DNA of 26,519 bases from an uncultured Propionibacteriaceae bacterium (GTDB lineage: Bacteria > Actinomycetota > Actinomycetes > Propionibacteriales > Propionibacteriaceae), in the NCBI GenBank assembly GCA_936924635.1, contig CAKZHP010000002.1, forward strand, positions 1-26,519. The letters are read 5' to 3'. The notes below the pieces were generated by a model that was not told the origin of the DNA, did not search any database, and worked only from the letters and a program-made list of their open reading frames with translations. Positions 6,942 through 13,133 of the stretch are shown piece by piece. Both the position numbers and the translations under genes were made by a program. The stretch's first letter is position 1. Each line of letters opens with the position of its first letter.

Positions 6942-7868
6942 GTGACGACGAGGCAGGCCCAGCAGGGGAGCCGGGTGGTGGCGGTGCTGACCCACCCGCG
7001 CCGCCCTGACGCCGTCGACGCCGCGTGCAACTTCGTCCGCGAGATGACGGCGCGGGGGATCGCCACGATGATCCCGCCCGAGGTGCTGGGCGCGATCTCC
7101 GCGGTGGTCCCCGACGCCTCCCTGGTGGAGTGGGACGACCAGGCGAGCGCGGAGCTGGCCGTCGTGTTCGGGGGAGACGGCTCCATCCTGCGCGCCGCCG
7201 AGTGGGCCGTGGAGCGCGAGGTCCCGGTGCTCGGGGTGAATCTCGGCCACGTGGGCTTCTTGGCCGAGCTGGAGGTCAGTGACCTGCCCCGGCTGCCGAC
7301 GCGCGTCGCGGACCGCGACTACGTGATCGAGAGCCGGGTGACGGTGGAGGTCGAGCTCCGGCACGAGCCGGGCGGCCCGGTGGTCTGGTCGTCGGTCGCG
7401 GTCAACGAGGTCTCCATGGAGAAGCTGTCCCGGCAGAAGATGATCGAGGTGCTGGCCCACGTGGACGGCCTGCCGGTGTCCCGCTGGGGCTGCGACGGGC
7501 TGCTGGTGGCGACACCGACGGGCAGCACGGCGTACGCCTTCTCGGCGGGCGGCCCCGTCATGTGGCCCGAGCTGGAGGCGTTCCTGATGGTCCCGCTGAG
7601 CGCGCACGCCCTGTTCGCCCGGCCTCTGGTGCTGGCGCCCTCCAGCGTCGTCGAGGTCGACATCGTCGGCGGTGGCGACGCCGTGCTGTGGTGCGACGGC
7701 AGAAGGACCGTCGACGCTCCGCTGGGCTCACGGGTGCGCGTGGCCAGGTCCCCCAAGCGGCTGCAGCTGGCCAGGCTCTCGGAGCAGCCGTTCACCAGCC
7801 GCCTGGTCCAGAAGTTCGGCCTCAGCGTCGCCGGGTTCCGCGGCGGCCCCGACCACACCGCCGACTGA
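6942..7868 (+). CDS. nadK: NAD kinase
   Basis: This 308-residue enzyme phosphorylates NAD to NADP. The diagnostic GGDG motif is at residues 77-80 (D79 catalytic), followed by PVLGVNLGHVGFLAE, the NE in AVNEVSMEK, and the NAD-binding CDGLLVATPTGSTAY segment. Length and motif order match Rv1695. GTG 6942 is preferred for its spacing from TAGGGT and AGGG; an in-frame GTG at 6933 would add three residues but lies within the hexamer region. The recN ATG overlaps the final base of the stop (TGATG), so the two are coupled, as in M. tuberculosis. Confidence 0.95.
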   Translation: MTTRQAQQGSRVVAVLTHPRRPDAVDAACNFVREMTARGIATMIPPEVLGAISAVVPDASLVEWDDQASAELAVVFGGDGSILRAAEWAVEREVPVLGVNLGHVGFLAELEVSDLPRLPTRVADRDYVIESRVTVEVELRHEPGGPVVWSSVAVNEVSMEKLSRQKMIEVLAHVDGLPVSRWGCDGLLVATPTGSTAYAFSAGGPVMWPELEAFLMVPLSAHALFARPLVLAPSSVVEVDIVGGGDAVLWCDGRRTVDAPLGSRVRVARSPKRLQLARLSEQPFTSRLVQKFGLSVAGFRGGPDHTAD

Positions 7869-9571
7869 TGCTCACCGAGCTGCGCATCACCGGCCTCGGC
7901 GTCATCGCCGACGCGGTCCTTGAGCCCTGCCCCGGTTTCACCGTGGTGACGGGTGAGACGGGCGCCGGCAAGACCATGGTCGTCACGGGTCTGGGGCTGG
8001 TGGCCGGGGGGCGGAGCGAGTCCCGAGCCGTACGGACCGGCGCCAGCCGCGCGCTGGTGGAGGCTCGGTTCGCCGACGCCCCCGCAGCCGTGCTGGCCAC
8101 GGTCGACGAGGCCGGGGGAGAGGTCGATGACGATGAGCTGCTGGTGTCGCGGCAGGTGGCCGCGAACGGGCGCTCCCGGGCGACGGTCGGCGGCGCGCAG
8201 GTCCCCATGGCGGTGGCGACCGAGGTCGGGTCGGCGCTGGTCACGATCCACGGCCAGGCCGAGCAGCAGCGCCTCGCCACCCCCGAGCGGCAGCGCGAGG
8301 TGCTCGACCGGGCGGCCGGGCCGGCCCTGGCCGAGGTGCTGACGCGCTACCGGCAGACGTACGCCCGCCGTCGTCAGGCCACCGCGGAGCTGGCTGAGCT
8401 GCGTGCGGCCGCCCGGGAACGGGCGCGCGAGCAGGACCTGCTGACCTTCGGTCTCGACGAGGTCGCGGCGGCCGACCCGCAGCCGGGGGAGGACCAGGCG
8501 CTCGCCGCCGAGGCGAGCCGGCTGCAGGCGGTCGACGACCTGCGGCTGGCCTCCCGCGAGGCCGTGGTGGCGCTGGCCGGTGACGACGAGGCAGTGGAGG
8601 ACGTCGCCTCCGCGCTGTCGTTGGTCACGGGGGCACGCAAGGCGCTGGAACGCGCTGCTGCCGACGACCCCGCCGCCCGGCCGCTGGCTGATCAGGCCCG
8701 CGAGGTGTCCGCCTTGCTCGGCGACCTGGCCGCCTCCACCTCCTCCTACCTCGCCGACCTCGACGCCGACCCGGCCCGTCTGGAGTGGGTGGCCTCCCGC
8801 CGGGCGGCGCTGCAGCAGCTGACCCGCAAGTACGGCGAGACGGTCGACGAGGTGATCGCCTGGAGCCGCGAGGCCGCCGGGCGCCTTTCGCAGCTGCAGG
8901 GCAGCGACGACCGGATCGCGGCACTGGAGGCCCAGGTCGCTGAGGCCACGGCGGCGGTGCACGCCGACGCGGAGCGGCTGACGCAGCTGCGTACGGAGGC
9001 TGCGGACCGGTTGGCCACCGCGGTCCAGACCGAGCTCGCGGCGCTCGCCATGCCCAACGCCCGCCTCTTCTTCGACATCCGCCCCCTGCCGGAGCCGGGG
9101 CCCTTCGGAGCCGACGCGGTGGTGCTGCAGCTCAGCTCCAACCCCGGCTCGGCACCCGGGCCGCTGGGGGCGGTGGCCTCGGGTGGCGAGCTGTCCCGCG
9201 TCCGGCTGGCGCTGGAGGTGGTGCTGGCGGAGACCGACGCCGGGCAGACGTTCGTGTTCGACGAGGTCGACGCCGGCGTGGGTGGCACCGTGGCGCTCGA
9301 GGTGGGTCGCCGCCTCGCCCGTCTGGCCGCCACCTCTCAGGTGATCGTCGTCACCCACCTCGCGCAGGTCGCCGCGTTCGCCGACCGCCATGTGGTGGTG
9401 CACAAGGCGGACGACGGCGCGGTCACGGCGAGCAACCTCACGGCGCTCACCGACGAGCAGCGTCGCGCCGAGCTGGCCCGGATGATGAGCGGGATGGCGT
9501 CCACGGCGGCGGCCCTCGAGCACGCCGACGAGCTGCTCGCGCAGGCGTCCTCGGCCGCGGCCGGCGAGTAG
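7868..9571 (+). CDS. recN: DNA repair protein RecN
   Basis: This 567-residue SMC-like ATPase acts in double-strand break repair. Walker A is GETGAGKT with K35. A long coiled-coil-prone middle (about residues 155-380) is rich in Ala, Glu and Arg. The C-terminal ATPase half has the signature SGGELSR from residue 438 and Walker B TFVFDEVDAGVGG. The length is normal for the family. The start is the ATG overlapping the nadK stop; the open frame extends far upstream inside nadK but lacks RecN sequence there. The TAG stop is shared with a TAGGGT hexamer. Confidence 0.95.
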   Translation: MLTELRITGLGVIADAVLEPCPGFTVVTGETGAGKTMVVTGLGLVAGGRSESRAVRTGASRALVEARFADAPAAVLATVDEAGGEVDDDELLVSRQVAANGRSRATVGGAQVPMAVATEVGSALVTIHGQAEQQRLATPERQREVLDRAAGPALAEVLTRYRQTYARRRQATAELAELRAAARERAREQDLLTFGLDEVAAADPQPGEDQALAAEASRLQAVDDLRLASREAVVALAGDDEAVEDVASALSLVTGARKALERAAADDPAARPLADQAREVSALLGDLAASTSSYLADLDADPARLEWVASRRAALQQLTRKYGETVDEVIAWSREAAGRLSQLQGSDDRIAALEAQVAEATAAVHADAERLTQLRTEAADRLATAVQTELAALAMPNARLFFDIRPLPEPGPFGADAVVLQLSSNPGSAPGPLGAVASGGELSRVRLALEVVLAETDAGQTFVFDEVDAGVGGTVALEVGRRLARLAATSQVIVVTHLAQVAAFADRHVVVHKADDGAVTASNLTALTDEQRRAELARMMSGMASTAAALEHADELLAQASSAAAGE

Positions 9572-9580
9572 GGTCGCGGC
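9569..9580 (+). promoter_or_regulatory. -10 element fused to the recN stop
   Basis: TAGGGT at 9569-9574 contains the recN stop codon and is followed by exactly 6 nt before the ATG of the methyltransferase gene. No Shine-Dalgarno other than AGGG within the hexamer is visible. This is the expected layout of a leaderless start. Confidence 0.55.
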
Positions 9581-10531
9581 ATGCCTGATGAGGAGACGGC
9601 CGGCCCCGAGGAGCACGAGCAACGCCCCGGCGACGTGCCGCCGCACGAGGGCGGTCGCGAGCCAGTCCGGCAGCCTGAGGTGGGGAACGTCGGAGGCCCT
9701 CAGCAGCTCGGGACGGCGCAGGAGCCCGTACCAGGTCATGAGCACGGCGGGGGGCACGAGCGCGGCCCAGGGCACGAGCACGGCCCAGGGCACGAGCACG
9801 GCCCAGGTCACGAGCACAACGAGCAGCGCCGGGGGCACGAGCACCGGCACGGGCCTGGTACGGCCTCGTACTTCGACACGGCCGCGCCCACCTGGGACGA
9901 GCGGCCCGGTGCACGAGAGCAGGCAGCGAGGGTGGCTGAGGCGATCGGGGCGCGGATCCCGCTCGACGCCGGCTGGTCTGCCCTGGAGATCGGCAGTGGC
10001 ACCGGTCTGCTGAGCCGTGAGCTGGCACCGCAGCTCGGTCCGATCCTGCTCACCGACCCCTCGGCCGGGATGGTCGAGGTGGCGCGGGCCCGGCTGGAGA
10101 GGGAGGGGAGCACCCAGCAGCGCGCGGTCCGGGCCGACCTCACGACGGACGCTCTCGACGCCGGGCAGTTCGACATCGCCTACAGCATGCTCGCGTTCCA
10201 CCACGTGGCCGACGTGCCCCGGCTGCTGAAGACCGTGCAGTCGTTGCTGCGCCCAGGTGGGTGGCTGGCCGTGTGCGACCTGGCCGCCGAGGACGGCTCG
10301 TTCCACGACGAGGGGCGCACCGACGTCGTCCATCACGGCTTCGCCGACGCCGACCTGATCGATGCCACGGTCGAGGCCGGGTTCGAGCAGGTGGCGCTGG
10401 AGACGATCGGCCAGATCCACCGCCCCACCGACCAGGGCGGCACGCGGGCGTACCCCTTGGTGCTGCTGACCGCACGGGCACCCAGTGACGAGGAGTGGCC
10501 GGTGGTCTCCAGCAGCGCCCGCGTCGATTAG
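9581..10531 (+). CDS. Class I SAM-dependent methyltransferase with His-rich N-terminal extension
   Basis: Residues about 94-316 form a Methyltransf_11-like domain. The SAM-binding glycine loop is LEIGSGTGLL (135-144), then LLTDPSAGMVEVARARL, then FDIAYSMLAFHHVADVPRLL and SLLRPGGWLAVCDL. The substrate is unknown; small-molecule methyltransferases of this kind are diverse. Residues 1-93 are low-complexity and contain 13 histidines between 22 and 90, mostly in HEHGPG repeats that could bind Ni, Zn or Co. The ATG at 9581 is supported by the TAGGGT 6 nt upstream. It lies between recN and pyrG, where M. tuberculosis has Rv1697 and Rv1698, so it is a lineage-specific replacement. The TAG stop is part of a TAGGCT hexamer before pyrG. 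Confidence 0.88.
   Translation: MPDEETAGPEEHEQRPGDVPPHEGGREPVRQPEVGNVGGPQQLGTAQEPVPGHEHGGGHERGPGHEHGPGHEHGPGHEHNEQRRGHEHRHGPGTASYFDTAAPTWDERPGAREQAARVAEAIGARIPLDAGWSALEIGSGTGLLSRELAPQLGPILLTDPSAGMVEVARARLEREGSTQQRAVRADLTTDALDAGQFDIAYSMLAFHHVADVPRLLKTVQSLLRPGGWLAVCDLAAEDGSFHDEGRTDVVHHGFADADLIDATVEAGFEQVALETIGQIHRPTDQGGTRAYPLVLLTARAPSDEEWPVVSSSARVD
9737..9817 (+). repeat. 18-bp tandem repeat encoding HEHGPG
   Basis: Four full units and one half unit follow the 18-bp pattern CACGAGCACGGCCCAGGG: 9737-9754 (degenerate), 9755-9772, 9773-9790, 9791-9808 and 9809-9817. The 18-bp length keeps the reading frame, so each unit adds His-Glu-His-Gly-Pro-Gly. The near identity of three units suggests recent expansion and likely copy-number variation between strains. 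Confidence 0.9.
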
Positions 10532-10542
10532 GCTGGCAGCCC
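10529..10542 (+). promoter_or_regulatory. -10-like element fused to the methyltransferase stop, before pyrG
   Basis: TAGGCT (10529-10534) begins with the stop codon of the methyltransferase gene and lies 8 nt before the pyrG GTG. The spacing is slightly longer than at the neighbouring junctions, giving at most a 1-2 nt leader. No other ribosome binding site is evident. Confidence 0.45.
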
Positions 10543-12207
10543 GTGGCTAAGAGAGACGAGTCGACGCGGCACATCTTCGTGACCGGAGGGGTGGTGTCCT
10601 CGCTCGGCAAGGGGCTGACGGCGTCCAGCCTGGGGTCGCTCCTGGTGGCCCGCGGGCTGCGGGTCACCATGCAGAAGCTGGACCCGTACCTGAACGTGGA
10701 CCCCGGCACGATGAACCCTTTCCAGCACGGGGAGGTGTTCGTGACCGAGGACGGGGCGGAGACCGACCTGGACATCGGGCACTACGAGCGGTTCCTCGAC
10801 GTCAACCTCTCCGGCGAGGCCAACGTGACCACCGGCAAGGTCTACTCGGCCGTGATCGCCAAGGAGCGTCGCGGTGACTACCTGGGCGACACCGTCCAGG
10901 TGATCCCGCACATCACGAACGAGATCAAGGACGAGATGCTCGCCATGGCGAAGCCCGGCGTGGACGTCGTGATCCACGAGATCGGTGGCACCGTGGGCGA
11001 CATCGAGTCGCTGCCGTTCCTCGAGGCAGCCCGGCAGGTGCGGCGCGACGTGGGCCGCGAGAACGTGTTCTTCCTGCACGTCTCGCTGGTGCCCTACATC
11101 GGGCCCTCCGGGGAGCTGAAGACCAAGCCCACGCAGCACTCGGTAGCGGCCCTGCGGCAGGTCGGCATCCAGCCCGACGCGGTGGTCTGCCGCGCCGACC
11201 GCGCCATCCCCGACGGCGTGAAGCGCAAGATCGCCAACATGTGCGACGTCGACGAGGAGGCGGTGATCTCCTGCCCCGACGCGCCCTCGATCTACGACAT
11301 CCCGCGGGTGCTGTTCTCCGAGGGCCTCGACGCCTACGTGGTGCGCAAGCTCGGCGTGGCGTTCCGCGACGTGGATTGGAAGGCGTGGGACGACCTCACC
11401 GACCGCGTCCACCACCCCGAGCACGACGTCACGATCGCGCTCGTCGGCAAGTACATCGACCTGCCCGACGCGTACCTCTCGGTCAGCGAGGCCCTGCGCG
11501 CCGGCGCCTTCGCGAACCGGGCCAAGGTCGAGATCCGGTGGGTGGCCTCCGACGACTGCGCCACCCCTGAGGCCGCGCACCAGGCGCTCGGCGACGTCGA
11601 CGGCATCGTGATCCCGGGCGGGTTCGGCATCCGCGGCGTGGAGGGAAAGATCGGTGCGATCACGTACGCCCGCGAGAACCAGGTGCCGATCCTCGGTCTC
11701 TGCCTGGGTCTGCAGGTGATGGTGATGGAGGTGGCGCGCACGCTCGCCGGCCATGCCGACGCGGCGTCCACGGAGTTCGACCCGACCACCACCCACCCGG
11801 TGATCGCGACCATGGAGGAGCAGAAGGCCATCGTGTCCGGCGAGGGTGACCTCGGGGGCACCATGCGGCTCGGCTCCTACCCGGCGGAGCTCGCCCGGGG
11901 CTCGCTCGTGAGCCGCCTGTACGGGACCCGCCACGTCACCGAGCGGCACCGGCACCGCTACGAGGTCAACAACGCCTACCGGGCAGACCTCGAGAAGGCG
12001 GGCCTGGTCATCTCCGGCACCTCCCCGGACTCGACGCTGGTGGAGTTCATCGAGCTGCCCACCGACGTGCACCCGTTCTTCGTCGCCACGCAGGCGCACC
12101 CCGAGCTGAAGTCGCGACCCACCCGGCCTCACCCGTTGTTCTCGGGCCTCATCGAGGCGGCTCTGCGGCGTCGCAACGCCGACATGCTCCCGGTGGAGGA
12201 GAAGTGA
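10543..12207 (+). CDS. pyrG: CTP synthase
   Basis: This 554-residue enzyme makes CTP from UTP, ATP and glutamine. The synthetase half begins HIFVTGGVVSSLGKGLTASS (P-loop) and continues LDPYLNVDPGTMNPFQHGEV. The glutamine amidotransferase half has the oxyanion-loop region GGFGIRGVEGK, nucleophile C387 in GLCLGLQ, and H519/E521 in HPELKSRP. Length is normal. GTG 10543 gives VAKRDESTRH, placing the start just before the conserved core; the in-frame start at 10495 lies inside the preceding gene. Its stop overlaps the Nudix gene start (GTGA), an arrangement shared with Rv1699-Rv1700. Confidence 0.97.
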   Translation: MAKRDESTRHIFVTGGVVSSLGKGLTASSLGSLLVARGLRVTMQKLDPYLNVDPGTMNPFQHGEVFVTEDGAETDLDIGHYERFLDVNLSGEANVTTGKVYSAVIAKERRGDYLGDTVQVIPHITNEIKDEMLAMAKPGVDVVIHEIGGTVGDIESLPFLEAARQVRRDVGRENVFFLHVSLVPYIGPSGELKTKPTQHSVAALRQVGIQPDAVVCRADRAIPDGVKRKIANMCDVDEEAVISCPDAPSIYDIPRVLFSEGLDAYVVRKLGVAFRDVDWKAWDDLTDRVHHPEHDVTIALVGKYIDLPDAYLSVSEALRAGAFANRAKVEIRWVASDDCATPEAAHQALGDVDGIVIPGGFGIRGVEGKIGAITYARENQVPILGLCLGLQVMVMEVARTLAGHADAASTEFDPTTTHPVIATMEEQKAIVSGEGDLGGTMRLGSYPAELARGSLVSRLYGTRHVTERHRHRYEVNNAYRADLEKAGLVISGTSPDSTLVEFIELPTDVHPFFVATQAHPELKSRPTRPHPLFSGLIEAALRRRNADMLPVEEK

Positions 12208-12869
12208 CGCTGCCGGGGACCCCCGTCTCCGGGGACGACCTCCGAGACGTACGGACGGCGTGGCCGGCGGAGCGGGTCTCGGTGACCGAGGGTCACGTGA
12301 GCGACTTCGTCACCGACGAGGTGCGTACGCCTGACGGCGACACCCTGGTCCGCGAGTTCCTCGTCCATCCCGGAGCGGTGGCCGTGATGGCGTTGGACGA
12401 GGAGGGGCGGGTGGCCGTCGTCACCCAGTACCGCCATCCCGCGGGCTTCCGGCTCGTGGAGCCGCCGGCCGGGCTGCTCGACCTGGAGGGCGAGGACTTC
12501 CGCGCCGCCGCCGAGCGGGAGCTGGCGGAGGAGGCCGGTCTCGCTGCCGACGACTGGCGGGTGCTGGTCGACGTCTTCACCTCGCCCGGCTGCAACACGG
12601 AGTCCATCCGCGTCTACCTTGCCCGCAGCCTGCGGGAGGTGAGCCGTCCCGACGGCTTCGTGCTCCACGGCGAGGAGGCCGACATGGGCCTGCACTGGGC
12701 GGCGCTCGACGAGCTCGTCGACGGGGTGTACGCCGGTCGGATCCAGAGCCCGACCATGGTGCTCGGCGCCCTGGCGCTGCACGGGGCCATCCAGGCGGGG
12801 CGGCTCGACGAGCTGCGGCCTGCAGACGCGCCCTGGCCGGCCCGGGACGCACTGACCGAGAAGGCCTGA
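12204..12869 (+). CDS. Nudix hydrolase, ADP-ribose pyrophosphatase type (Rv1700-like)
   Basis: This 221-residue protein carries a Nudix box near residues 90-116 with the REL-x-EE-x-GL core (RELAEEAGL). The spacing between the first Gly and Glu is one residue longer than the textbook box, as I recall for ADP-ribose pyrophosphatases of this group. The following TSPGCNTESIRVYLA segment also fits ADPRases. It probably hydrolyses ADP-ribose to AMP and ribose 5-phosphate. It is coupled to pyrG by a GTGA overlap and is the last gene before the accessory region. Confidence 0.9.
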   Translation: MTLPGTPVSGDDLRDVRTAWPAERVSVTEGHVSDFVTDEVRTPDGDTLVREFLVHPGAVAVMALDEEGRVAVVTQYRHPAGFRLVEPPAGLLDLEGEDFRAAAERELAEEAGLAADDWRVLVDVFTSPGCNTESIRVYLARSLREVSRPDGFVLHGEEADMGLHWAALDELVDGVYAGRIQSPTMVLGALALHGAIQAGRLDELRPADAPWPARDALTEKA

Positions 12870-12988
12870 CCAGCCCCAGGGAGGAGGCCCGCGAGCCGGA
12901 GGTCGTCGCCAGCTGTCGGAGACGTGACGGGCCAGATATCGGGGATGGCGGCGTATTCCCTAGCGGGAGCGCCTTCCACGCCAACCGG

Positions 12989-13040
12989 TGAGAGAAAGAT
13001 GACAATTTTCTTACGAGGCTGGGTTCTCTCAGGTTGTCAT
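12989..13040 (+). repeat. Two crossed inverted repeats upstream of the surface-protein gene
   Basis: TGAGAGAA (12989-12996) is complementary to TTCTCTCA (13024-13031), and ATGACAA (12999-13005) to TTGTCAT (13034-13040). The order is A, B, A', B', so the pairs interlock instead of nesting. Both pairs are 35 bp apart. The last arm coincides with the proposed -35 box. The stretch is also AT-richer than its surroundings. Confidence 0.6.
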
Positions 13041-13063
13041 GGTAGGGGCCGCGCCGCTAGGTT
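13034..13063 (+). promoter_or_regulatory. Promoter of the surface-protein gene
   Basis: TTGTCA (13034-13039), an 18-bp spacer and TAGGTT (13058-13063) make the best sigma70-type promoter in the window. Transcription should start near 13070, giving a leader of about 50-65 nt. The rest of 12870-13133 has no gene that I can support. Confidence 0.65.
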
Positions 13064-13133
13064 GACCGCGCAGTGCCTTGGGGGGCGCTCACAATCCGAT
13101 CGACCACTTGGGGGAAGATTGTCTCGTCGTTGG

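Noticed and set aside
7319..10420. 1033-codon open frame on the minus strand
   Set aside because: It is antisense to nadK, recN and the methyltransferase gene, all well supported on the plus strand, and its sequence is low-complexity His/Arg/Gly-rich.
10528..12132. 534-codon open frame antisense to pyrG
   Set aside because: pyrG is unmistakable on the plus strand, and the antisense product is a His/Asp/Val/Gly-rich shadow.
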